From Arthrobacter sp. TPD3018 (GTDB lineage: Bacteria > Pseudomonadota > Alphaproteobacteria > Sphingomonadales > Sphingomonadaceae): DNA of 51,697 bases. The stretch spans positions 1-51,697 of the forward strand of contig QDFQ01000011.1 of assembly GCA_003075315.1 (NCBI GenBank), read 5' to 3'. Each line of letters opens with the position of its first letter. Positions within the stretch are counted from its first letter, which is position 1. The notes under the pieces are model-generated. The model saw only the letters and a list, made by a program, of their open reading frames with translations. It was not told where the DNA came from and made no database searches. This document shows positions 28,131-35,081 of this stretch, piece by piece. The position numbers and the translations under genes are program-made.

Positions 28131-28526
28131 TTAGGCAGGAGACAGGGCTTCAAGGATGCCGCACTCGGCAACGGTGCCGTGTCCGCATCGGTCGATGATA
28201 CGCGCCAGCTCGCCATCCAGGGCTGCCAAGTCGGCGATCTTGCGCTCGATCGCCGCCCTGTGCTCGCGCGCGATCGTCTCGACCGCGGCACAGGACCAAT
28301 CGCTATGGTCGGCCAAGCCCAGCAGCTCTCGCACTTGGTCGAGACTGAAACCAAGGCCGCGCGAGCGGCGAATGAATGACAGCCGGCGAAGGGTCGCCGA
28401 AGCATAGGTCCGGTAGTTGCCTTCGGTGCGCGCCGGCGCGGGCAGCAAGCCGATCTCCTCATAATAGCGGATCGTCTGCACCTTTGTGCCGGTCGCCTTG
28501 GCGAGGTCGCCGATTTTCAGAGCCAC
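28131..28526 (-). CDS. merR: MerR-family mercury-type regulator
   Basis: 131 aa from GTG 28526. N-terminal HTH (KIGDLAKATGTKVQTIRYYE), long dimer helix, first ligand Cys in DWSCAAVETI and a C-terminal pair spaced C-x7-C (RCGHGTVAECGIL), giving the three-cysteine site of Hg-type MerR proteins. An ATG at 28559 is in frame but lies inside the operator/-10 region, so GTG is preferred. It is divergent from merC and should activate the cargo operon at 28532-28562; it may also act on the merT promoter at 537, where the local regulator is broken. Confidence 0.87.
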   Translation of the reverse strand: MALKIGDLAKATGTKVQTIRYYEEIGLLPAPARTEGNYRTYASATLRRLSFIRRSRGLGFSLDQVRELLGLADHSDWSCAAVETIAREHRAAIERKIADLAALDGELARIIDRCGHGTVAECGILEALSPA

Positions 28527-28531
28527 GGCCC

Positions 28532-28562
28532 TTGACCCTACAGTTGCTGGAGGGTGCATATA
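28532..28562 (+). promoter_or_regulatory. MerR operator/promoter of transposon mer operon
   Basis: TTGACC (28532-28537), the 19-bp spacer CTACAGTTGCTGGAGGGTG (28538-28556) with dyad CTACAG/CTGGAG, then CATATA (28557-28562). A classic MerR-activated promoter between divergent merR and merC. Confidence 0.87.
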
Positions 28563-28641
28563 AGGTTTCGACTATGATCCTGTCGAGGAGCCAAGGCGAG
28601 CGCGGTGAGTCGCTGCGGCGGAGCGGGTGAAAGGAACGGCT

Positions 28642-29067
28642 GTGCCTACTGAGGACTCCCTAACGCGAACGGCCGATAAAACGGGTGTGATCGGCGCGAT
28701 CATCGCCTCGTTCGGCTGTGCGGCGTGCTTTCCCGCCCTTGGCAGTCTCGGTGCCGGGATCGGCCTGAGTTTTCTGAGCCAGTATGAAGGCCCCTTTATC
28801 CGATACGTTCTGCCGCTCTCCGCGCTCATCGTATTGGCGGCGAACCTCCGCACCGGCCTTCGTCACAAGACCTGGCTGCGCCTAGCGTTAGGCGTCACTG
28901 GACCTGTGCTTGTTCTCATCGCCGCCCTGCTGATGTCGCTTCGCGGCGTTCGGGCGGAATGGGTGCTGTATGCGGGGCTGGTGTTGATGATCGGGGTGTC
29001 GATTCTCGATCTTGTTTCGCCTCCGGGGCGGCGGTTCAGCAATCCGATCCCATCGAGGAACAGATAA
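28642..29067 (+). CDS. merC: Mercury transporter MerC
   Basis: A 141-aa inner-membrane protein with four hydrophobic helices. The Hg-binding pair is in GCAACFPALGSLGAGIG (Cys26, Cys29), and the C-terminal helix has the family block GLVLMIGVSILDLVSP. It moves Hg(II), and in some systems organomercury, into the cytoplasm. GTG 28642 is used, with AAAGGA 6 nt upstream. The stop overlaps the merT start (TAATG). Confidence 0.9.
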   Translation: MPTEDSLTRTADKTGVIGAIIASFGCAACFPALGSLGAGIGLSFLSQYEGPFIRYVLPLSALIVLAANLRTGLRHKTWLRLALGVTGPVLVLIAALLMSLRGVRAEWVLYAGLVLMIGVSILDLVSPPGRRFSNPIPSRNR

Positions 29068-29474
29068 TGACGGATACCGTCGCAAGGCAACCCTCAACAC
29101 CGGGTGGGCCGCCCGTCCGGGGTGTCGCATCAATAGCGGCTGCGTTGGGCCTGGGCGCGGTCACGGCCGCCGCGGCCTGCTGCGTTCTGCCACTCGCGCT
29201 CGCCTCGCTCGGCGTGGGTGCTGGGCTCGCCGGCAGCTTCGTAGGGCTGGCGAGCATTCGCGCGCCGCTTCTGGTGCTGAGCGCGGTCGCGCTCGTGGTC
29301 GCTTGGGCCATGTGGTGGCGCAAGCGCGAGACGGCCTGTGCGCCGGGGGACGCCTGTGCGGTTGATGTCAGGTCGCGCCGGATCGTCGGCCTCCTGATTG
29401 CGGCAACTGTGCTGGTCGGCCTGGCCGCTATCTGGGGCTCGATCGAGCCTATCCTCATGAATTGGGTGTTGTAA
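29067..29474 (+). CDS. merT: Mercuric ion transporter MerT (second copy)
   Basis: A 135-aa MerT homologue with three membrane segments, Cys38-Cys39 in the first (AACCVLPLALASLGVGAG) and Cys91/Cys97 in the loop. It is clearly related to the copy at 592 but diverged. It overlaps merC upstream and the GDCCVxC gene downstream through TAATG junctions. No merP is present in either module. Confidence 0.9.
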   Translation: MTDTVARQPSTPGGPPVRGVASIAAALGLGAVTAAAACCVLPLALASLGVGAGLAGSFVGLASIRAPLLVLSAVALVVAWAMWWRKRETACAPGDACAVDVRSRRIVGLLIAATVLVGLAAIWGSIEPILMNWVL

Positions 29475-29695
29475 TGCTGCTCACCTCCACGTTGACCTGC
29501 CCCAAGTGCGGCCACCAATCGACCGACACCATGCCGACCGATGCGTGCCAGTTCTTCTACGACTGCAAAGGCTGCGCCGCGGTGCTTCGCCCCAACGCCG
29601 GGGACTGTTGCGTTTATTGCTCCTTCGGTGACGTGCCCTGTCCCCCGATACAGGAAGCGCGCGCGTCGGGATCAACGGCGAGCTGCTGCGCCTGA
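29474..29695 (+). CDS. GDCCVxC-domain cysteine-rich small protein (copy 2)
   Basis: 73 aa with all 11 cysteines in the same positions as the copy at 1008: 9, 12, 25, 31, 34, 45, 46, 49, 56, 71 and 72. Signature GDCCVYCSFGDVPCPPIQ; C-terminal SCCA resembles the vicinal-Cys tail of MerA. Cytoplasmic by absence of a signal. ATG 29474 overlaps the merT stop; a longer GTG/TTG start at 29462 would lie inside merT. Likely a thiol relay or chaperone between MerT and the oxidoreductase encoded next (inference). Confidence 0.86.
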   Translation: MLLTSTLTCPKCGHQSTDTMPTDACQFFYDCKGCAAVLRPNAGDCCVYCSFGDVPCPPIQEARASGSTASCCA

Positions 29696-29739
29696 CGGCA
29701 CGCCAGCCGGGGAACCTGAACCACGCCAAGGAGAAGCTC

Positions 29740-31086
29740 GTGCCCGACACCTATGATCTGGTCGTCATCGGCGCGGGAACTGCCGCGCGGGTAGCGGCCA
29801 TGCGCGTTCGCAAGGCCGGCAAGAGCGTCGCCGTGATCGACTGCCGACCCTATGGCGGCACCTGCGCCCTGCGCGGCTGCGATCCGAAAAAGATGCTACG
29901 CCACGGGGCCGCTGTGATCGACGACGCGCGCCGGATGCGGAGCAACGGCGTGGTGGGAAAGGACTGCATCGACTGGCGCGAGTTGATGGCGTTCAAGCGC
30001 ACCTTCACTGATCCGGTGCCGGGGAAACATGAACGAAGCTACCATGAGGCCGGGGTGGATACCTACCACGGCCCGGCTCGCTTCACCGGCGCGAACAGCC
30101 TCGTCGTGGAGGGAAAGACGCTGGTTGGCGGCCATTTCCTTGTTGCCAGCGGTGCCGAACCGATCCCGCTCGGCTTGCCCGGCGAAGAGCACGTCATCGA
30201 CAATGAGGCGTTCCTGGCGATTGAGAGCCTGCCCCGGCGCATCGTGATCGTCGGGGGTGGATACATCGCGGCGGAGTTCTCTACAATCGCGGCGAACGCC
30301 GGGGCGCAAGTGACCATCCTCCAACGCGGGCCGCGCATGTTGACCGGCTTCGACCCCGATCTGGTCGGCTGGCTGATGCCCCGCCTGCGCGATGCGGGGA
30401 TCGACGTGCAGCTCGATACGGAGGTCGAGGCGATCGACAAGACAGGCGACGGCTTCTCGGTTCGCGCCTCCACGGGCGGGGTGAGCAAGAGCTTCGCGGC
30501 CGATCTGATCGTCCATGCTGCCGGGCGACGCCCGGCGCTCGAAGCACTCGACCTCGATGCGGCGGGGATCGCACACGAGCGGGGCCGCCTCACGCTCAAC
30601 GAGCATCTGCAAAGCGTCTCCAACCCGGCGGTGTATGCTGCCGGCGACGCGGCCCAGATGGGGCCTCCGCTGACGCCGGTATCGAGCCATGACGGCAAGG
30701 TCGTCGCCGGCAACATGCTCGAAGGCAACCACCTCCGCCCGGACTATCGGGGTATCCCCAGCGTCGCCTTCACGCTTCCTCCCATCGCTTCGGTCGGGCT
30801 CAGCGAAGCCGAAGCGCGCGAGCGGGGCCTGCGCTTCCGCGTGAAAAGCAATCTGGTCCCCAACTGGTACTCCGCGCGGCAAGCGGCCGAACCGGTTTAT
30901 GGGTTCAAGGTGATGGTCGATGAAGGCGACGACCGGGTGCTCGGGGCTCACCTGGTCGGACCGCATGTGGACGAGGTCATCAATCTGTTCGCGCTCGCGA
31001 TCCGGCATGGTCTGACGGCCGACGATCTGAAATCGACCATGTTCGCTTATCCGTCCGGGGCTTCGGATATCGGCTACATGCTGTGA
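29740..31086 (+). CDS. MerA-like FAD/NAD(P) disulfide oxidoreductase
   Basis: A 448-aa member of the glutathione reductase/MerA/dihydrolipoyl dehydrogenase family. FAD-binding GAGTAA near the N-terminus, redox pair in GGTCALRGCDPKK (CxxxxC), NAD(P) fold VIVGGGYIAAEF, second FAD motif VYAAGDAA. Unlike classical MerA it has no N-terminal NmerA (HMA) domain and no C-terminal CysCys; the end reads YPSGASDIGYML, also without the His-Glu pair of glutathione reductase. Position in the mer operon suggests Hg(II) or thiol reduction; the substrate is unproven. GTG 29740 follows AAGGAGAAG. Confidence 0.85.
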   Translation: MPDTYDLVVIGAGTAARVAAMRVRKAGKSVAVIDCRPYGGTCALRGCDPKKMLRHGAAVIDDARRMRSNGVVGKDCIDWRELMAFKRTFTDPVPGKHERSYHEAGVDTYHGPARFTGANSLVVEGKTLVGGHFLVASGAEPIPLGLPGEEHVIDNEAFLAIESLPRRIVIVGGGYIAAEFSTIAANAGAQVTILQRGPRMLTGFDPDLVGWLMPRLRDAGIDVQLDTEVEAIDKTGDGFSVRASTGGVSKSFAADLIVHAAGRRPALEALDLDAAGIAHERGRLTLNEHLQSVSNPAVYAAGDAAQMGPPLTPVSSHDGKVVAGNMLEGNHLRPDYRGIPSVAFTLPPIASVGLSEAEARERGLRFRVKSNLVPNWYSARQAAEPVYGFKVMVDEGDDRVLGAHLVGPHVDEVINLFALAIRHGLTADDLKSTMFAYPSGASDIGYML

Positions 31087-31223
31087 TTAAGCGGTCCAAT
31101 GAACACCAATTCAGTGGGTCCGAAGGCGATAGCCGCTAACTCGGCGTCACATCAATGGGGCTCTCACGATCGTAACATGCGCACAGTCCAGCGACGGATG
31201 CGCGTCGCCGGTGCCGATTTGAA

Positions 31224-31337
31224 GGTCTCACAAAGCGTGCGCTGACTGATGACCGTCTCGCGTCCGTCTCAAAGATCGTACGCTGGTTCTCGAATAACGT
31301 GCGCCCAAGCACCTCGACGGTCTCACAGACTATGCGC
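31224..31337 (-). repeat. Four 19-bp transposase-site repeats, right end
   Basis: On the minus strand these read as GCGCAC...GTGAGAC-type sites: 31224-31242, 31265-31283, 31286-31304 and 31319-31337. On the + strand the first is GGTCTCACAAAGCGTGCGC. They mirror the four left sites in number and orientation. The whole of 31087-31385 between the oxidoreductase and the tip is non-coding transposon end, and a degenerate fifth site may lie near 31161-31182. Confidence 0.82.
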
Positions 31338-31352
31338 CAGAGTGCGCCCTTT

Positions 31353-31385
31353 ATCTCGCGTCGAACCGATCATCATTGCAGGCCG
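31353..31385 (-). repeat. Right terminal inverted repeat of mercury transposon
   Basis: Reads inward (minus strand) CGGCCTGCAATGATG then ATCGG, matching the left end at 29 of 33 positions and ending CGCGAGAT. The bases beyond (TCACA) do not repeat those left of 24480 (TGTAG). Confidence 0.85.
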
Positions 31386-31450
31386 TCACAGCTAACCTTA
31401 ACTGCACAGGACTCCGGCGGAGGAAGGCGTTCACGCCGGTGCCAGTGCCG

Positions 31451-32128
31451 TCACATCGCCCGCGCCATTTCCCGGTCGATCTGCTGGACCGCGGTGACGA
31501 AGGCGAACAGCTTCTGCGGGTCGAGCTGACCACCCGTCCGGACGCCGGAGCACAGGTCGACACCATAGGGGCGAACCTGCCCGATCGCTTCCGCCACGTT
31601 AGCGGCGGTCAGGCCCCCGGCAAGAAACACCGGCTTCTCGGTCGCACGGACGAAAGCGGCGCTGACCGCCCAGTCATGCGCGCGGCCGGTTCCGCCCAGC
31701 TCAGCGACCGGGGCGTTGGGCCTGCCGGAGTCGAGCAGGAAGGCATGAACGCAAGGCTCATAGGCCGGGATCAGCTGTAGCGCTTCCGGCCCTTCGACGT
31801 GGATGACCTGTATCCGGCGGACGTGCGGCTCCAGCGCTGCCAGCTTGCCCGACTCCGCGGGATCGATGTGCGACACGATCTGGACCGCCGACGGAGCGGT
31901 CGCGCGGACATGGGCGGAGATGGCGTCGGCGGTCGTCTCGGATGTCAGCAGGAAGGTGGCCACCGGCGGTGGCACGAGCGCCGTCACCTCTGCGATCGCC
32001 CTGTCGGAGATCGGACCGGGACCAGAGGGCATGCGTGCTACCAGCCCCAGCGCATCCGCCCCCGCGGCGATCGCGATCCGCGCTTCATCCGGCGAGGCGA
32101 TGCAGCAAATCTTTATACGAGTTCTCAT
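31451..32128 (-). CDS. TrpF-like phosphoribosylanthranilate isomerase family protein
   Basis: A 225-aa (beta/alpha)8 protein. N-terminal KICCIASPDEARIAIAAGAD matches the TrpF start with its catalytic-type Cys; HAFLLDSG carries the Asp, and the phosphate-binding end reads FLAGGLTAANVAEAI and GVDLCSGVRTGGQLDPQK. TrpF converts PRA to CdRP in tryptophan synthesis, but no other trp gene is nearby and the middle is diverged, so a related isomerase role is possible. It lies 65 nt beyond the transposon right end. Confidence 0.75.
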   Translation of the reverse strand: MRTRIKICCIASPDEARIAIAAGADALGLVARMPSGPGPISDRAIAEVTALVPPPVATFLLTSETTADAISAHVRATAPSAVQIVSHIDPAESGKLAALEPHVRRIQVIHVEGPEALQLIPAYEPCVHAFLLDSGRPNAPVAELGGTGRAHDWAVSAAFVRATEKPVFLAGGLTAANVAEAIGQVRPYGVDLCSGVRTGGQLDPQKLFAFVTAVQQIDREMARAM

Positions 32129-32208
32129 GGGATGGAGACATGCCGCCAGGCCGATGCAAGGGCAATGCGCCGGTCCGTGCCGGTTGCCGTCGTGAGGTCG
32201 GGCGTCCT

Positions 32209-33771
32209 CTATCGTGGAGCAAGGCGGATCGTGGCCGTGCCGCGCCCCCATACGGGAAGGTACACGCCTTGCCCCGCCGCCTTCAGCTGGCCCGTGCGCA
32301 CGTCCGTGATGTGGGCGCGCACGATCAGGTCGCCGATCCGCTTCTCGTCGATCGCACGGGTGATCTTGGCGAGCAGCTCGTCGAAATCCTTTTCGAAGTT
32401 CTGCGTCAGCGCGGCGGACACGGTGCTGGAGATGCCGGGGGCGTTGACGAGCTTCAGAAGCAGGCTTGTTCGGACCGAGTCGGTCACACCTGCGACGGTG
32501 AGATCGTCAAACGCGACACGGCGATCATTGACGGCGTTGCGCGGCGTGGCGGTAAGCCAGATCGTGCCCCGCGAAGGCTCCCCGCCTTCGGCTGCCGCAC
32601 TGAAGCGGAGCCCGACCGCGATCTTGCCGCCCGTCGTGCCGTAGATGGTCACCTGGTAAAACTGCGCGCGCACCGCACCGACACCGGGCACCTCGAAGGG
32701 GCGGCGGGAACGCTTCACCAATGCCTTTGCGAGCACCGGCTCCAGCTGACGATAGTCGGCGATGACGGGTATGGCGAACAGGATGCGGCCGGGTCCAGGC
32801 TGCATGCGCGTCATGGCGGGGAGCGGCTGGCGCTGCGGATCAGGCGGCCGATCGCCGACAAAGGTCTCCGTCCCCGCCGTCAGCCCCAGCGCCAGGTTCA
32901 CCCGATTGCGCGAAATAGTGTAGCCTCCGTAGCTCAACTGTCGGGGAGTGATCCGCATCCACACCGGCGGGTTCGCCCGGTTCAGCTGGACGGAGGTGAA
33001 CGCCGCGCCCCACACCTGCGCGATCTGCTCGCGCAGCTGCAATCTGCCGAGCTCCTGCGGCAGAGTGTGCTCCAGGCGCGCGACGACGCCGGCGAGCTTG
33101 GCGTCGGCCTTGCTGGTGAACTCGATACGCTGGCCCAGGAAGTCGACGTGCGGCTCGTCGGTCCAGTCGTAGGCGATCGATACCGTTGCGCGCGGCGACC
33201 AGTCGCCGGCGATGTCGAGCCTGGCTACTGCCCGAACGCGGGCGTCCGCCTCGGCTGTTTCCCGGCTGAGCACGCCTCCCACGTCCCGGGCGCTGATCGC
33301 GGCGTGAAGCGGCATGGTGACGGTGATCGTTTTGCCCGAGCCCTCCAGCACCAACGGCCCTCGGACTACGGTGCCCGTGATGCGGCACCGGATCGCGGGC
33401 GTCTTAATTCTCGCAAAGAGGATCTTGACCTTCTTCGGCGGGACGCAGGTCTGCTCCGGCTTGTCGATTGACCAAAGGCGACGCGGAACCGCCTTTTCGA
33501 GAGTTGCCGCCAGCTTGCCCAGGTCCGCGACGATCGGCACGTCGATGGTGGAGGTCTGCGGCGGTACGCTGATCGTGTCCTTCGCTCGCGGAGGCGCCTC
33601 GCGAGGAGTTCGGTCGCAGCCAGTGAGGATGGCAACGCAGAGCAGAGCGAACACGATCGAGGCGCGGGAGACGTCGCTTTTGCGCAAGGAAAACCTCGCA
33701 ATTCGGTCTGCCGCTTCAGATTTCGACTTAACCGGCATTGGAACGGCTTCAAGAGCCGCCATGTTCATCAT
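32209..33771 (-). CDS. DUF4403 family lipoprotein
   Basis: A 520-aa DUF4403 protein. After a basic N-terminus it has a lipobox (LCVAILTGC), then two long beta-rich repeats with the family patterns (IDVPIVADLGKLAATLEKAVP and FAIPVIADYRQLEPVLAKAL) resembling lipid-binding tubular folds. It probably sits in the envelope; function unknown. ATG 33771 is chosen because GGAGG lies 9 nt upstream. It is divergent from the DUF4142 gene. Confidence 0.82.
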   Translation of the reverse strand: MMNMAALEAVPMPVKSKSEAADRIARFSLRKSDVSRASIVFALLCVAILTGCDRTPREAPPRAKDTISVPPQTSTIDVPIVADLGKLAATLEKAVPRRLWSIDKPEQTCVPPKKVKILFARIKTPAIRCRITGTVVRGPLVLEGSGKTITVTMPLHAAISARDVGGVLSRETAEADARVRAVARLDIAGDWSPRATVSIAYDWTDEPHVDFLGQRIEFTSKADAKLAGVVARLEHTLPQELGRLQLREQIAQVWGAAFTSVQLNRANPPVWMRITPRQLSYGGYTISRNRVNLALGLTAGTETFVGDRPPDPQRQPLPAMTRMQPGPGRILFAIPVIADYRQLEPVLAKALVKRSRRPFEVPGVGAVRAQFYQVTIYGTTGGKIAVGLRFSAAAEGGEPSRGTIWLTATPRNAVNDRRVAFDDLTVAGVTDSVRTSLLLKLVNAPGISSTVSAALTQNFEKDFDELLAKITRAIDEKRIGDLIVRAHITDVRTGQLKAAGQGVYLPVWGRGTATIRLAPR

Positions 33772-33839
33772 CGCCGCGTACCTCCAGACGTCCGAGCGGC
33801 CACCTCTCCAGCAGAGCGCCGAGGTGCGTCGCAAGAAAG

Positions 33840-33864
33840 GGAACCGTTCCGTTTCCTTATCGTT
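33840..33864 (+). promoter_or_regulatory. EcfG-type general-stress promoter of DUF4142 gene
   Basis: GGAAC (33840-33844), a spacer of exactly 16 nt, then CGTT (33861-33864). This is the consensus GGAAC-N16/17-CGTT of the alphaproteobacterial general stress response sigma factor. It lies 49 nt before the DUF4142 start. Confidence 0.75.
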
Positions 33865-33913
33865 CGACCCGTTGATTTCGGTCAATGCCTGACAACACCA
33901 ACGGAGAACCTCG

Positions 33914-34483
33914 ATGAAGATTGCGATTGTCGCTGCGCTGCTCACCCTGGCGCCGGTACCAGTGCTGGCGCAGGCCGTTTCGCCCGCCACTTCGGGAACA
34001 ATGACCAGCGCTGACGTCGGCGTCTCGCCGATCGCGAGCCAGAGCGGACCCAATTACGTGCTCGCTGCGGCCGATGCGAACCTTTACCAGATCAAGGCCG
34101 CGCAGCTTGCCGCGACGCGCGCGCAGAGAGACGACGTCAAGGCCTATGCAAAGCGCGTGCTGGCGGAAACGCAGAGCAGCCACAAGGCGCTGCTGGCGGC
34201 GCTGAAGAATGATCAGCGCACGATCAAGGCGCCGTCCTCGAGCCTGTCCGCCGACCGCGCTGCCCTCCTCAAGCTGCTCCAGAAGGCGCCCAAGAGCGCC
34301 TTTGACAATCTGTATCTGACGCAGTCCGCGCAGGTTCAGCAGGCCGCCTGGGCCGTGCACAAGGGTTACGCGCAGGACGGGACCGACCCGGCGCTGCAGC
34401 AGGTCGCCGGCACCGCGGTCCCGGTGCTGGAAAACGAGCTCACCACCGGCAAGTCGCTTACTCCCTCCGGGCTTGCAGGATAG
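33914..34483 (+). CDS. DUF4142 family exported protein
   Basis: 189 aa. Signal peptide (VAALLTLAPVPVLA) and a helical, ferritin-like DUF4142 domain (VLAAADANLYQIKAAQLAAT; YAKRVLAETQSSHKALL). Members are periplasmic and often stress-induced; function unsettled. The EcfG-type promoter just upstream predicts induction in the general stress response. Convergent with the marR-like gene, separated by a hairpin. Confidence 0.88.
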   Translation: MKIAIVAALLTLAPVPVLAQAVSPATSGTMTSADVGVSPIASQSGPNYVLAAADANLYQIKAAQLAATRAQRDDVKAYAKRVLAETQSSHKALLAALKNDQRTIKAPSSSLSADRAALLKLLQKAPKSAFDNLYLTQSAQVQQAAWAVHKGYAQDGTDPALQQVAGTAVPVLENELTTGKSLTPSGLAG

Positions 34484-34493
34484 GTGATACCCA

Positions 34494-34533
34494 CCGGGCC
34501 AGGTCGATGAAGCCCCCTTTAGACCTGGTCCGG
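34494..34533. terminator. Bidirectional hairpin between convergent genes
   Basis: CCGGGCCAGGTC (34494-34505) pairs with GACCTGGTCCGG (34522-34533): a 12-bp stem with one G-U pair and a 16-nt loop. It lies between the DUF4142 stop and the convergent marR stop, so it likely terminates both. Confidence 0.7.
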
Positions 34534-34549
34534 TACCTGTTTATGGCGA

Positions 34550-35068
34550 TTATTGACGGGAGTGCAGCCTGCGGAACTGGTCCCGTGCTTCACCGCGCAT
34601 GAGATGCTGCATTACGATCCAGTAGCCCGTGACGGCTGTCTCTCCTGCCGCCTGATACGCGTTCGCCATGTTACGCCTGAGCTCCTCGAACAGCGCGTGC
34701 TCGAGCGCACGTCCCTCGTCGGTGAGCGACAGCAGCTTCTGCCGTCGATCGCGCTCCCCGACACGTCCGCAGACTAGCCCGCGGTCTATCAAATCCCGCA
34801 TTACCCTGCCGAGCGATTGCTTTGTGACGCAGAGAACGTCCAGTAGTTCGCTGACTGAGATTTCCGGGTACCTGCCGAGGAAGTACAGGGCGCGGTGATG
34901 CGCCCGTCCGAGGGTACGCGTTGCCAGCTCGGCGTCGGCATGCGCCAGATGGGATCTGTGGGCAAAGAACATCAGATCCATTCCTCCCCTGATCGCGTCA
35001 TCACGCAGATACTGGGCAGGAGGCGGCAGAAGCGGAGCCGTCACGCGGTCGGTGCCCTCCCCTCGCAT
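34550..35068 (-). CDS. MarR-family transcriptional regulator
   Basis: A 172-aa winged-helix MarR repressor: dimer helices, then the HTH ISVSELLDVLCVTKQSLGRVMRDLI and the wing VGERDRRQKLLSLTDEGRAL. It is the last gene of the efflux operon, 13 nt after the outer-membrane factor, so it probably autoregulates drug or solvent efflux. ATG 35068 is used; GTG 35044 with GGGAGGG upstream is an alternative. Confidence 0.88.
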   Translation of the reverse strand: MRGEGTDRVTAPLLPPPAQYLRDDAIRGGMDLMFFAHRSHLAHADAELATRTLGRAHHRALYFLGRYPEISVSELLDVLCVTKQSLGRVMRDLIDRGLVCGRVGERDRRQKLLSLTDEGRALEHALFEELRRNMANAYQAAGETAVTGYWIVMQHLMRGEARDQFRRLHSRQ

Positions 35069-35081
35069 CGCTGCAAGACTG

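Larger units (their letters stand above)
24480..31385 (-). mobile_element. Mercury-resistance transposon, Tn402/Tn552-like (6.9 kb)
   Basis: The two ends, read inward, share CGGCCTGCAATGATG and then keep 29 of 33 bases identical. Both have a first 19-bp internal site exactly 48 bases from the end, and three more sites inward. Inside, on the minus strand, lie a serine resolvase, a DDE transposase and an AAA ATPase, and on the right a merR-merC-merT-GDCCVxC-oxidoreductase cargo. This plan resembles Tn5053/Tn402 and Tn552 (transposase plus ATPase plus resolvase, multi-site ends), but no TniQ is present. The exact tips may be TGCAATG...CATTGCA (24485-31380), flanked by GGCC on both sides. No longer target duplication was found. 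Confidence 0.88.

Noticed and set aside
24481..31384. GGCC on both sides of the mercury transposon as a target duplication
   Set aside because: GGCC is palindromic and adjoins further symmetric bases (C/G), so it is equally well part of the inverted repeat; no 5-bp duplication is present.
31942..33471. 509-aa + strand frame across the TrpF-like and DUF4403 genes
   Set aside because: It crosses two real minus-strand genes, has no start context, and its composition is that of a shadow frame.
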